Made by a program: the position numbers and the translations under genes. Below are positions 15,301-23,481 of a stretch of DNA of 45,462 nt, one piece after another (within the stretch, counting starts at the first letter, position 1; the number at the start of each line of letters is the position of its first letter). Origin of the DNA: Methylacidiphilales bacterium (GTDB taxonomy: Bacteria; Verrucomicrobiota; Verrucomicrobiia; Methylacidiphilales; UBA1321). The notes beneath the pieces are model-generated. The model saw only the letters and a program-made list of their open reading frames with translations, did no database searches and had not been told where the DNA came from. The stretch is from assembly GCA_026225555.1 (NCBI GenBank), contig JAMFSY010000015.1, forward strand, positions 1 to 45,462, in the 5' to 3' direction.

Positions 15301-16662
15301 TCAGGGTCCCGGCTTGATAAGGTAGCCGGATGCTTTCCAGGCTCCTCCCGCATCCTTTTCGAAGGTCACGGTTTCCACGGCGAACTTGAGATTCTCAAAG
15401 GAGGTCTTGAACTGCGCCACGACGAATTCTCCCTGAAGCATCTTGCCGCCCGCGACCGGGATGGAGGTGGTGTAGTAGGCGGAGGACGGCTCCCGGTTCA
15501 CCAGTTGGCCGAGGGGCATGCGCACGCCTTGGGCCATGCCCACCCATCGCTCGGAGGTGACGGCCTTCTGAAATCCTGCCGACGCATCGTCCCAACTCTT
15601 CGCGTAATCACCCGCGTCGATCTCGGTCAGCCACGGCTGCATCGCTTCGGTCGCCTCTTTCTTCGCGGCGGCAACGGCATCTTCTTCCGCAGGCGCGGGC
15701 AGGAGGCCCGTTCCAGCGGCGAGGGCCAGGGCGAAGGCGGCCGCCAGCCAGCCACGGGGGGATTTCGACGAATAAGTGCGGATCATATGCATTCTCCTTT
15801 TGAGGGTGTTAATCGACTCTCCGATGGCAAGCGCGCCCGAAGGCGGGGCACCACCGGAACATTGGCCGAGGGTCCGAAGCAGCACTTCTCCATAAGTCAC
15901 CGCCGTGGGTTCGTTCAGCCAGCAAATGGCCAATTCATCAGCGGCCTCTTCGCGATACCTTGCCCAGCCCATCACGGCAAAATAGGCCAGAGGATTGAAC
16001 CAGTGTACGGCGCGGGTCAGGACGAAAAACCAGTGAGTCGGGATGTCGAGCGTTTTGAAATGCGCCAGCTCGTGGAGAAAGATCGCCTTGAGTTCCGGTC
16101 GTGTTGCCGTATCGGCAACGGAGCGTGGCAGCAGCAAGCGAGGCCGCAGCCAGCCGAGCAGCGCCGGGGCGGAAATGCTCGCGGAAACAACGAGCCCGAT
16201 CGGCGCGGTCACGCCCGCAATCGCCTTGGCATCTTCCAGCAACGTCAGGAAAGCAGGCTCCGTCGATAAGCGGGCGCGGGACCACGCACGGTGGGCGCGC
16301 CAGGTCGGGACCAGGACCGCCAGGAGGCTTGCGATCACGCCCGTCAGCCAAAGCAGCGCGAGCCAGGGGATGACGAGTTCGGGACCCGAAGCCCTGCTCA
16401 ATTCCAGTCTTGGTCCTGGCGCGGCGAGGGTGGTGAAAACGTGGGTGGCATCGCGCTGGACGAAAGCGGGAACGGAAAGAGACATCCCCGCCGGCAACGT
16501 GACGTGGACGGGAATAAGAAATGTGATCGGAATCAGCAGCCACCATCCTCGGCGGCTCCGCGCCCGCATGTGGCTCGAGGCCAGGCGATCCGCGCCCCAG
16601 ACGAGCAGGGTCGCCAGCCCGCCCTTCAGCGTTCCCGCGATCAGCCAGGTGGCCAGCGTCAT
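15301..16662 (-). CDS. BlaR1-like M56 metallopeptidase with C-terminal DUF4019
   Basis: A 453-residue protein. The N-terminal half is the M56 membrane peptidase: TM helices around 5-25, 38-55 and 100-120, zinc motif HELAHF, and the third ligand region EEAADELA. After a further membrane segment (about 310-330, WLAAAFALALAAGTGLL) comes a periplasmic domain that reads as DUF4019: WLTEIDAGDYAKSWDDA, then the end AVETVTFEKDAGG and WKASGYLI. In BlaR1/MecR1 this position carries a beta-lactam sensor; here it is replaced. The protease probably cleaves the BlaI-like repressor encoded just upstream, with which it overlaps by 4 bases. The signal sensed is unknown. Confidence 0.88.
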   Translation of the reverse strand: MTLATWLIAGTLKGGLATLLVWGADRLASSHMRARSRRGWWLLIPITFLIPVHVTLPAGMSLSVPAFVQRDATHVFTTLAAPGPRLELSRASGPELVIPWLALLWLTGVIASLLAVLVPTWRAHRAWSRARLSTEPAFLTLLEDAKAIAGVTAPIGLVVSASISAPALLGWLRPRLLLPRSVADTATRPELKAIFLHELAHFKTLDIPTHWFFVLTRAVHWFNPLAYFAVMGWARYREEAADELAICWLNEPTAVTYGEVLLRTLGQCSGGAPPSGALAIGESINTLKRRMHMIRTYSSKSPRGWLAAAFALALAAGTGLLPAPAEEDAVAAAKKEATEAMQPWLTEIDAGDYAKSWDDASAGFQKAVTSERWVGMAQGVRMPLGQLVNREPSSAYYTTSIPVAGGKMLQGEFVVAQFKTSFENLKFAVETVTFEKDAGGAWKASGYLIKPGP

Positions 16663-17030
16663 GGCGTGCCCTTCAGAATGCGTTCCAGTTCCTGCAGTTC
16701 CTTCCGGCTCAACCGGCGCGATTGGACGAAATGGGCGAGCATGGGCGAGAGCGCTCCGTCGAAGACGCGATCGAGAAAGGACGAGGCTTCCCGGCTGCGG
16801 CATTGTTCCTCCGTCCAGGCGGCGGCGTAAACGTAGGCCTTGCCCTTTTTGCGGAAGCGCAATGCGCCTTTGCCGAGCAGGCGGTTGAGCAGCGTCTTGA
16901 TTGTCGCGGCGCCCCACGGCATCACGCCGTCAAGATCGGCAATGACGTCCTGGGCGGGGCAGGATTTCCGCTTCCAGATCACCTTCATGATCTCCCATTC
17001 AGCCTCGGAGAGATGAGGAACGGGTTTCAT
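16659..17030 (-). CDS. BlaI/MecI/CopY-family repressor
   Basis: 123 residues, typical for the family. A winged-helix domain fills residues 5-75, with the family start LSEAEWEIMKVIW and the recognition region ATIKTLLNRLLGKGAL; the C-terminal helices form the dimer part. Such repressors bind TACA-N2-TGTA sites and are cut by a partner M56 protease. The start is fixed by homology (the conserved Ser-Glu-Ala-Glu-Trp lies at residues 8-12). The ATG at 17030 touches a double operator, so no ribosome binding site can fit. The stop codon overlaps the next gene's start. Confidence 0.92.
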   Translation of the reverse strand: MKPVPHLSEAEWEIMKVIWKRKSCPAQDVIADLDGVMPWGAATIKTLLNRLLGKGALRFRKKGKAYVYAAAWTEEQCRSREASSFLDRVFDGALSPMLAHFVQSRRLSRKELQELERILKGTP

Positions 17031-17067
17031 TTACAACTGTAATTGCAAATTCGATTACAGTTGTAAA
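17030..17067. promoter_or_regulatory. Twin BlaI-type operator
   Basis: A perfect 14-bp inverted repeat (17030-17043 and 17054-17067) contains two 10-bp sites of the form TACA-N2-TGTA, at 17032-17041 and 17056-17065, with centres 24 bp apart. This is the known binding pattern of BlaI/MecI repressors. The arm nearest the gene includes the first base of the blaI-like ATG. It is expected to give tight autoregulation of the blaI-M56 unit. Confidence 0.85.
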
Positions 17068-17194
17068 TGCAAAAGTTTGATTCTGCCTGAAAACGGGAAC
17101 TAGGCCCGCTGCCCCAGTCCCCGCTCAGGCTCGTGCCCGATTGTATGAGGGGCGTTCCCGGCCAAGATGTGGATATGAACCCCTGGAGAAACGA

Positions 17195-17644
17195 ATGAAA
17201 AGCCGCGTGACCATCGTGGGGCATCCGCTCCATCCCATCTTCGTCTGCATCCCTATCGGCCTCTGGTGCTTTTCGGTGGTCTGCGACCTCATCTACCACC
17301 TCGGCTGGGGAGACGATTCGTGGAAACGCGCGGCGCTCTACTGCCTCGCGGGAGGCCTGGCGGGCGCGGTCCCGGCGCTGATCACCGGCTACCTCGATTA
17401 CGGGGTCGTTCGGGGCGCGACGGCGGCGCGGGTGGCGAAGTTCCATCTCATCTTCAATCTGCTGGTGCTACCTTTCATCATCGTGAGCATCTGGCTGCGC
17501 TTCGAGGAAGTGGCCCCGGCTCATCATCTTTTGCCGGTGATGATCTCCTTCGTGGGCGTTTTTCTCGTCGGCATTTCCGGCTGGCTGGGAGGCGAACTGG
17601 TTTCGCGCCATCACATCAGCGTGCTGGAGCCCGGTGAGAAATAA
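17195..17644 (+). CDS. DUF2231 membrane protein
   Basis: 149 residues with four hydrophobic helices. The N-terminal motif VGHPLHPIFVCIPIG is the DUF2231 signature, and a His-containing second half (KFHLIFNLLVLPF) follows. Function unknown; some family members are found with heme or redox proteins. The ATG at 17195 is chosen because GGAG lies about 7 bases upstream; a longer frame from 17141 has no signal. It is transcribed divergently from the BlaI gene. Confidence 0.85.
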   Translation: MKSRVTIVGHPLHPIFVCIPIGLWCFSVVCDLIYHLGWGDDSWKRAALYCLAGGLAGAVPALITGYLDYGVVRGATAARVAKFHLIFNLLVLPFIIVSIWLRFEEVAPAHHLLPVMISFVGVFLVGISGWLGGELVSRHHISVLEPGEK

Positions 17645-17723
17645 ACGCAGCGGCGCGTTTATTAAAAGCATCCGTCATGGCGTATAAACTTGTTCGAGGT
17701 TTGTGCCGCTTTAGAACAGTGTG

Positions 17724-19988
17724 ATGAAAATTTGGAAAGGGTATGCCTACCCCCTCGGCGCAACTTGGATGGGGACGGGAACGAATTTCACCCTTTATTC
17801 CCACGACGCGACCCAGGTTGAGCTTTGCCTCTTCGACGAAGTCCACGGCGCGCCGCAAACGGCCTGCATCCCGATGCAGGAACGGGCCGATGAAGTCTGG
17901 CACGTCTTCCTGCCTGATGCACGGCCCGGCCAGCTTTACGGTTTTCGCGTGCATGGACCCTGGGAGCCGGAGCGTGGCCTGCGTTTCAATCCCGCCAAGG
18001 TCCTGCTCGATCCCTACGCGCGCGCCGTCGCGGGTGATGTGCAATGGGCGCCGGAAATGTTTAGCTACACCGTGGGCCATCCCGATGCCGATCTCGTCCG
18101 GGACGATCGCGACAACGCCGCCTTCGTGGCCAAGAGCGTGGTGGCCGATCAGACCTTCAACTGGGATAACGACCGTCTGCCCCGTTATCCGCTGGAGGAG
18201 ACCGTTATTTATGAGACGCACGTCAAAGGCTTCTCCCAACTCTGGGAAGAACTTGACCCCGAGATCCGCGGGACCTATTCAGGCATCGGCAGCCCGCAGG
18301 CGATTAAATATTTCAAACGGCTCGGTATCACGGCGGTGGAGCTTCTACCTGTGCACGCCCACGTCGATGATCAGCATCTTCTCGACAAGGGGCTGACGAA
18401 TTACTGGGGCTACAACTCCATCGCCTTTCTCGCGCCTGATTCCACTTACTCTAGCTGGGGCAACCGGGGTGAACAGGTCGCGGAGTTCAAGCAGATGGTG
18501 AAGAATCTCCACACTGCGGGCATCGAGGTGATTCTCGACGTGGTCTACAATCACACCGCCGAGGGCAACCAGCTCGGGCCGACCTTCTCCTTTCGCGGCA
18601 TCGATAACGAGAGCTATTACCGGCTGGTGGGAGAAAATCCCCGCTACTATTTCGATTACACCGGCACGGGCAACACACTCAATGTGCCGCAGCCGCGTGT
18701 GCTCCAGCTGATCATGGACAGCCTGCGCTACTGGGTGCTGGAAATGCACGTGGACGGCTTCCGTTTCGACCTGGCCGCCGCCCTTGCGCGCGAGCTGCAT
18801 GACGTCAGCCGGCTCTCGTCCTTCTTCGACGTCATTCACCAGGACCCCGTGATTTCGCAGGTCAAGCTCATCGCGGAGCCGTGGGATGTCGGCGAGGGCG
18901 GCTACCAGGTCGGTAACTTTCCCGTCCTTTGGTGCGAATGGAACGGCCGCTATCGCGATACCGTGCGCCGCTACTGGAAGGGCGACGAAGGCGTGGTCAA
19001 CGATTTCGCCTACCGTCTTTCCGGCAGTTCGGATCTCTACCAGAACACGAGTAAGAACCCGACCGCGAGCATCAACTTCGTCACCGCGCACGATGGCTTC
19101 ACCCTGCGCGATCTCGTCTCTTACAACGACAAGCATAACGAGGCGAACGGCGAGGGTAATCAGGATGGCGAGTCCCACAATAATTCCTGGAATTGCGGCG
19201 CGGAGGGTAAAACGGAGGACGAACAAATCCTCGCCCTGCGCGCGCGGCAGCAGCGTAATTACCTGACCACACTTTTTCTTTCCCAAGGTGTGCCCATGCT
19301 TTGCGGCGGCGATGAATCCGGTCATTCGCGCAGCGGCAACAACAACGCCTATTGCCAGGACAACGAGCTCTCCTGGCAGGCCTGGTCGCGGACGGAAGAG
19401 GAGGAGCGACTCTTCGAATTCACCTGCAAGCTCATCGCTTTCCGCAACGAGCATCCGATTTTTCATCGGCCCAAGTTCTTCCAAGGCCGGGAGGTCATCG
19501 ACCATCTCAAGGACATCAACTGGCTCCGTCCCGATGGCAGCGAGATGGATGAAGGCGACTGGGCCAATTCCGGCACGCGCGCTCTGGGCGTCCTGCTTTG
19601 CGGGGATGAAATGGATGTGACCACCTTTGAGGGCCAGCCGATCACGGACGACACGTTCTATCTCTGCTTCAATGCGCATCATGAGCAGGTTGCCTTCTGC
19701 CTTCCCGGTAAGGACTCGGTTGTCTGGCAACTGATCCTGGATACGGTGGATCCCAATGGCTTTCTCCCCGATGCGCCGACGCAGGTCGCCGGCACGGAGG
19801 TCATGCGGGAGGGGCGATCACTCTGTCTCTTCAAGCAGGTGACCGGTTCCGACGAGGAAGCCAAGGACTCGGCCCGCGCCAAAGCCCGCGAAGCGGCGAG
19901 GACGGCGGAGGCAGCCAAGATCAAGGCGGTCCGGCGTAGGTCCAAAAAGCCGGTGATTTCCAAGGATCTAACACCTCGCGTGGAGTAA
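17724..19988 (+). CDS. glgX: Glycogen debranching enzyme GlgX
   Basis: A 754-residue GH13 enzyme. The N-terminal CBM48-like beta domain begins YPLGATWMGTGTNFTLYSHDA. The TIM barrel shows VYNHTAEG (region I), DGFRFDLA with nucleophile about Asp349 (region II), IAEPWD with acid/base about Glu385 (region III), and TAHDGF with about Asp457 (region IV); these match E. coli GlgX with a shift of 13-14 residues. It cleaves alpha-1,6 branches left after phosphorylase action on glycogen. A lysine/arginine/alanine-rich C-terminal tail (last 50 residues) is extra compared with the usual enzyme. The start is ATG 17724, with GTG 17721 as an alternative. No other glycogen genes are beside it. Confidence 0.95.
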   Translation: MKIWKGYAYPLGATWMGTGTNFTLYSHDATQVELCLFDEVHGAPQTACIPMQERADEVWHVFLPDARPGQLYGFRVHGPWEPERGLRFNPAKVLLDPYARAVAGDVQWAPEMFSYTVGHPDADLVRDDRDNAAFVAKSVVADQTFNWDNDRLPRYPLEETVIYETHVKGFSQLWEELDPEIRGTYSGIGSPQAIKYFKRLGITAVELLPVHAHVDDQHLLDKGLTNYWGYNSIAFLAPDSTYSSWGNRGEQVAEFKQMVKNLHTAGIEVILDVVYNHTAEGNQLGPTFSFRGIDNESYYRLVGENPRYYFDYTGTGNTLNVPQPRVLQLIMDSLRYWVLEMHVDGFRFDLAAALARELHDVSRLSSFFDVIHQDPVISQVKLIAEPWDVGEGGYQVGNFPVLWCEWNGRYRDTVRRYWKGDEGVVNDFAYRLSGSSDLYQNTSKNPTASINFVTAHDGFTLRDLVSYNDKHNEANGEGNQDGESHNNSWNCGAEGKTEDEQILALRARQQRNYLTTLFLSQGVPMLCGGDESGHSRSGNNNAYCQDNELSWQAWSRTEEEERLFEFTCKLIAFRNEHPIFHRPKFFQGREVIDHLKDINWLRPDGSEMDEGDWANSGTRALGVLLCGDEMDVTTFEGQPITDDTFYLCFNAHHEQVAFCLPGKDSVVWQLILDTVDPNGFLPDAPTQVAGTEVMREGRSLCLFKQVTGSDEEAKDSARAKAREAARTAEAAKIKAVRRRSKKPVISKDLTPRVE

Positions 19989-19997
19989 GTGCCTGTC

Positions 19998-20029
19998 GCT
20001 GCCTTACTTTCGTGGAGAAGTACGGCAGC
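19998..20029 (+). terminator. Possible terminator hairpin after glgX
   Basis: GCTGCC-T-TACTT and AAGTA-C-GGCAGC form a 12-bp stem with one mismatch and an 8-base loop, 10 bases after the glgX stop. There is no T run, so termination is only suggested. Confidence 0.35.
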
Positions 20030-20191
20030 ACCCTTCTGAAATCTCAATAGTTTGCACAGTGCGAGTCCGATTTTGGGCTTAAGTGCAAAAAGCGATTAAT
20101 AGGAGTTTCGCCTAGTTCCTTATTCGCTTATTATCAAGTGGTTACGTTCATAAAACCGTGGCATGCCCCCTGCGAATCAGGTTTTGCCACT

Positions 20192-20788
20192 ATGAACACA
20201 TTAGAATTGGAAACGGAAACAGGGGACGAGCGATTGATGAGTGAATTGGTGGAGCGGGAGCCCGAGGCCCTGCAGGAGCTTTATCGCCGGTATCATGGGC
20301 TTCTCCATTCCGTGGCGATGAACGTGGTCCGCAATTCCCTCGATGCCGAGGAAGTCCTTCAGGATGTTTTTCTCCATATTTGGAACCGGGCCGAGACCTA
20401 TAGCGCGGAAAAGGGAAAGCCGCTCGGCTGGCTCGTCATGCTGGCCCGGCGGCGGGCTATCGACCGGGTCCGCCAACAGAGTTCCTACTTGCGGGCGACT
20501 TCCCGTTTCGAGCTGGAATGCGCCCAGGAAGAAGAGGACCGATCGCTCCACGCCGGAGTCGATCAGAAGGCTTGCCTCGATGATTTGCGGACCTTGTTGA
20601 AGCAACAACTGCAGCGACTTCCTCCCGCGCAAAAGCAGGCGGTGGAGCTCACCTTCTTCGAAGGCATGAGCCAGCGCGAAATCGCGTCCGCAACCCAACT
20701 TCCCCTCGGCACGGTCAAGACCCGCATCGAACTGGGCCTGCGCAAACTCGCGCATATCCTCGTAACCGCGCGGCTGAAGATCAGCTAG
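20192..20788 (+). CDS. ECF-type RNA polymerase sigma factor
   Basis: 198 residues with the two-domain group IV layout: sigma region 2 (about 25-95) with DAEEVLQDVFLHIWNRA and GWLVMLARRRAIDRVR, and region 4 (about 140-190) with ELTFFEGMSQREIASATQLP followed by GTVKTRIELGLRKL. It resembles the SigK-like ECF group. The ATG at 20192 sets the N-terminus at the family's usual length; the frame upstream to 20138 has no feature. No anti-sigma gene of the zinc-binding or membrane type is next to it: the downstream genes are on the other strand. The roughly 200 bases upstream (19989-20191) are AT-rich and may hold its promoter. Confidence 0.9.
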   Translation: MNTLELETETGDERLMSELVEREPEALQELYRRYHGLLHSVAMNVVRNSLDAEEVLQDVFLHIWNRAETYSAEKGKPLGWLVMLARRRAIDRVRQQSSYLRATSRFELECAQEEEDRSLHAGVDQKACLDDLRTLLKQQLQRLPPAQKQAVELTFFEGMSQREIASATQLPLGTVKTRIELGLRKLAHILVTARLKIS

Positions 20789-20831
20789 CGGTGAGGTGTC
20801 CTGCCTTTATTACACTGACCCAAAGTCCATC

Positions 20832-21356
20832 TCAATCTCGAATGGGCTTTGACGGAACATAGGTTCCATCCAAAAGCAGGCATGCCGTCTTAAAGTCATA
20901 GTGAGCGGCATCCTGGTTCGTGAGGGTGAACTCGCATGCCCAGCGATCTTCATGGGCCTTCGCTTGATCAAGGCCGGACCAGCTTAGGCGTGAGAATTCA
21001 ACATTCGTCACTTTCCATGAAGCCCACCCTTTTTCGTCGGAACCTAAACTATTTTTAAGTGCGATTTTCTTCAATTCGCTTAGAGGCAACGGAAGGTCTT
21101 GGGTGGCGGGATTCCATGTCGGTTGTTTGAGGCCCTCCTCAATGGGAATCTCAAAAAACGTACTCGAGATCTTATGGGAAGACGGATCGTAAGAAGATCC
21201 CATTGCCACCACCATGAAGTTGGGATCAACAGGAGGAAGAGGGGGAACCATATTGTTTGTTTTAGCCCTATCCAAACTGAAAATAATGAAGATAAATCCC
21301 ATCACAAAGGCTGGCGTGATCGCGACCCCCAAAGGCATTTTTCTAAAGGAGTTCAT
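20832..21356 (-). CDS. Exported or anchored protein of unknown function (paralogue of upstream gene)
   Basis: 174 residues from ATG 21356. One N-terminal hydrophobic segment (VAITPAFVMGFIFIIFSL) suggests a membrane anchor or uncleaved signal. The rest has LPLPLSELKKIALKN, WKVTNVEFSRLSW and LLLDGTYVPSK, all matched in the gene directly upstream (LPIPLSKLSQIALQG, WRVEHVQFWRVKG, VMLDGTYVPLS). So the two are tandem paralogues that have diverged. They overlap by 4 bases and are surely cotranscribed. No family recognised. Lower GC than the neighbours. Confidence 0.7.
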   Translation of the reverse strand: MNSFRKMPLGVAITPAFVMGFIFIIFSLDRAKTNNMVPPLPPVDPNFMVVAMGSSYDPSSHKISSTFFEIPIEEGLKQPTWNPATQDLPLPLSELKKIALKNSLGSDEKGWASWKVTNVEFSRLSWSGLDQAKAHEDRWACEFTLTNQDAAHYDFKTACLLLDGTYVPSKPIRD

Positions 21357-21829
21357 GGATGCGTCGAGCTGAGAGGCACATAAGTCCCGTCCAGCATCAC
21401 CACGGCGTATCTGGAGTTCTTCCACCAATCTCCGGTGTAGTTTTCATAATGACTCAGCTGAAACACGCAAAACCAGCGATCCTGCAAGTCATCCGGAATA
21501 TCCGCTGTGGCCTCAAATCTCGGATTATTTCCAGGGTGTTGTGGACCTTTGACGCGCCAAAATTGGACATGTTCCACCCTCCATCCGCTGGAGTCCGTTG
21601 ATCGGGCATCGGTGGTCCCCTGCAACGCTATCTGAGAAAGCTTGGATAGTGGGATGGGCAAACTATCGCCCATATTCCACTTAGGCTGGCGGGCAATTAC
21701 TGAGCGAGGTAATTGATAAATGAGCGAACTGTTTGGCTGAAAATCGATGCAGAAGGGATAGTTATCTTTCCCCCTGGCTTGAGCAGCAAGGGACAATAGG
21801 ACGAAGAGCCCGAGAATCTTCAAGCACAT
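21353..21829 (-). CDS. Secreted protein of unknown function (first of a paralogous pair)
   Basis: 158 residues from ATG 21829 with a signal peptide (CLKILGLFVLLSLAAQARG). The mature part has the same order of motifs as the downstream gene: a proline-rich start, LPIPLSKLSQIAL, WRVEHVQFWRV, then DRWFCVFQLSHYEN and a C-terminal LDGTYVP. The shared C-terminal motif reads like the end of a small beta-fold. A TTG at 21835 is an alternative start. Upstream, 21836-22104 holds no gene but carries repeat arms. Function unknown. Confidence 0.7.
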   Translation of the reverse strand: MCLKILGLFVLLSLAAQARGKDNYPFCIDFQPNSSLIYQLPRSVIARQPKWNMGDSLPIPLSKLSQIALQGTTDARSTDSSGWRVEHVQFWRVKGPQHPGNNPRFEATADIPDDLQDRWFCVFQLSHYENYTGDWWKNSRYAVVMLDGTYVPLSSTHP

Positions 21830-21908
21830 ACCCAAGGGGAATGCTAAGGCTCGGAGAAGCTTTGTCTATAAGGGAGAGAAACGAGATTGCCTTTTTACAT
21901 GGGCGAAA

Positions 21909-21935
21909 CTGATCCTTCGACAAGCTCAGGATGAC
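21909..21935. repeat. Family B repeat, single arm
   Basis: CTGATCCTTCGACAAGCTCA and the following bases match the right arm of the copies at 4808-4834 and 38688-38714, but no left arm is present nearby, so this is a half copy or a decayed one. It lies 67 bases before family A copy 2. Confidence 0.75.
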
Positions 21936-22001
21936 CCATTTTTAACGCGACTATTTAACCGGAAATCGCTCTAACGCCCCGAAGCCCGCTTCGGCTCGAA
22001 T

Positions 22002-22102
22002 GGTAGCCGCCGCACGCCGTGCGGTGGAGAGGAGAAGAAAAGCTTCACGCTCCGCGTCCTTTCTTCGAAAAGACACCACCGCACGGCGTGCGGCGGCTTA
22101 CC
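22002..22102. repeat. Palindromic repeat family A, copy 2
   Basis: Arms at 22002-22027 and 22076-22102 are complementary apart from one inserted T in the right arm. Arms and spacer resemble the copy at 1117-1225 (both spacers end in TTCGAAAAG). It ends 2 bases before the response-regulator stop codon. Confidence 0.85.
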
Positions 22103-22104
22103 AA

Positions 22105-22815
22105 CTACATCATCTCCGTCTCTTCATGCACCGCCCAATCGATGGCGAAGCGCACCATTTCCGCCGCCTCTTTGAAGCCCAGCTTCTCTTTGATATGTGC
22201 GCGATGCGTCTCGATCGTCTTCACGCTCAGGTGCAGCGTCCGGGCGATGTCGCGGGTGCCGAGACCCTTGCCGAGAAGGCGCAGCACTTCCAGTTCGCGA
22301 TCCGAAAGACGGTCCACGGGCGAGCCCATGCCGCCTTCGAGGGAGTGGATGGCCTTAAAGACCAGCCGCTCGCTGAAACGGGGTGTCACGTAAATATCGC
22401 CCGCCGTAATCTTGCGCAGAGCCGTGATGATCTGCTCCAGGGCTTCCGCCTTCATCAGGTAGCCCTTCGCGCCCGCGCGGAGGGACCGCAGCGCGTAGAG
22501 CGACTCATCGTGCATTGAGACGACGAGAATCCGCAGCTTGGGTTGCTCGGCCAGCATCAGCTTGATCAACTCGAGTCCATCGGTACCCGGCAAGGTGATG
22601 TCCACCAGCGCGATATGCGGCTGCTGTTCCCGCATCGCCTGCAGGCCGCTTTGGGCGTTATCGGCCTCGCCGCAGATCTCAAAATCCGCTTGGTGCGAAA
22701 TAAGCGTGGCCATGCCCCGGCGGAGGACCGGATGATCATCCACGATCAGGATGCGTTTACGCGCTACGCCGTCGAGGGCTTCGGTTTCAGTGGAATCAAT
22801 CAGAGAGGAGATCAT
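22105..22815 (-). CDS. NarL/FixJ-type response regulator
   Basis: 236 residues: a receiver domain (about 20-135) with acidic pocket VDDHP, phosphoacceptor Asp72 in LVDITLPG and Lys122 in YLMKAEA, then a LuxR-type DNA-binding domain (about 166-230) with LSDRELEVLRLLGKGLGTRD and LHLSVKTIETHRAHIKEKLG. It should activate or repress target promoters after phosphorylation by a histidine kinase, but no kinase is in the window. It is divergent from the small secreted protein at 22993 and lies at the edge of the polysaccharide locus, so control of those genes is possible but unproven. Confidence 0.9.
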   Translation of the reverse strand: MISSLIDSTETEALDGVARKRILIVDDHPVLRRGMATLISHQADFEICGEADNAQSGLQAMREQQPHIALVDITLPGTDGLELIKLMLAEQPKLRILVVSMHDESLYALRSLRAGAKGYLMKAEALEQIITALRKITAGDIYVTPRFSERLVFKAIHSLEGGMGSPVDRLSDRELEVLRLLGKGLGTRDIARTLHLSVKTIETHRAHIKEKLGFKEAAEMVRFAIDWAVHEETEMM

Positions 22816-22992
22816 GGCAGGTAAGGGTTGGGTTGCAAGTTTCTAGGGGTAAGTTCGCAGGTAAGACATCGGGTGGATGGGTAAATTTTCATCAGGTTTC
22901 GAATCGGGTGTCGATTTTGGACCCTTTTCCCCTACTTGCGCGTCATGGAAAAGGCCTATGGCGCTCGCGTGCTTCTCGGACGATGTTAGCAC

Positions 22993-23337
22993 ATGAAACA
23001 TTCAGCCACTTTACTTTGCGCGGTGGCCTTGGGTTGCGCAATAACCAGCCTGCAGGCAGCCCCAGGAGGAGCCCCCGGCACGGTCTCCCCCACCGGCCCC
23101 ACCGCCACGGCACCGGGCGTGCGTCCGGGGGTCAGCCCGAGCGGGCCCACGGTTCCGAACGGCCCCGCCACGACAACCCCGAATGGCCCCGCCCGTACCG
23201 GCCCTCCGGGATCGAACCCCGGCGTTCCGGGCGGCTTTAATCCCGACCATCCGGGCAGCCCCAGGAACGGGACCTATCCGAATTACACCCCTCCTACGGG
23301 TGGAACCAACGGTGCGTCCAACGGCATCATCCATTAA
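22993..23337 (+). CDS. Small secreted Gly/Pro/Thr-rich protein
   Basis: 114 residues: a clear signal peptide (ATLLCAVALGCAITSLQA, cleavage about residue 23) followed by a low-complexity mature part of Gly, Pro, Thr, Ser and Asn with loose repeats such as SPTGPTATAPG and SPSGPTVPNGP. Such sequences are disordered and may be cell-surface or matrix components. Its place beside the exopolysaccharide genes fits, but nothing specific can be said. Followed by a strong terminator. Confidence 0.65.
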   Translation: MKHSATLLCAVALGCAITSLQAAPGGAPGTVSPTGPTATAPGVRPGVSPSGPTVPNGPATTTPNGPARTGPPGSNPGVPGGFNPDHPGSPRNGTYPNYTPPTGGTNGASNGIIH

Positions 23338-23374
23338 GCTTTCGGTGGTTGGTAGCGAGTAAATAGTAGCGACG

Positions 23375-23415
23375 GAGCCCGGCCCGGGAAACTGGGCCGG
23401 GCTCTTTCCTTTTGG
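23375..23415 (+). terminator. Rho-independent terminator
   Basis: A perfect 11-bp stem GAGCCCGGCCC / GGGCCGGGCTC (23375-23385 and 23394-23404), an 8-base loop, then TTTCCTTTT. It separates the small secreted protein from the GT2 gene. Confidence 0.9.
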
Positions 23416-23481
23416 CGGCCTCAATCGATCTTCCTCAGAAGAAGCTGGGCGCGAGGCGCGGGCTCCTTTAGAAAGCTGGGG

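Noticed and set aside
18345..19730. 461-codon minus-strand frame inside glgX
   Set aside because: An antisense shadow of GH13-coding sequence; glgX has all catalytic motifs in the other direction.
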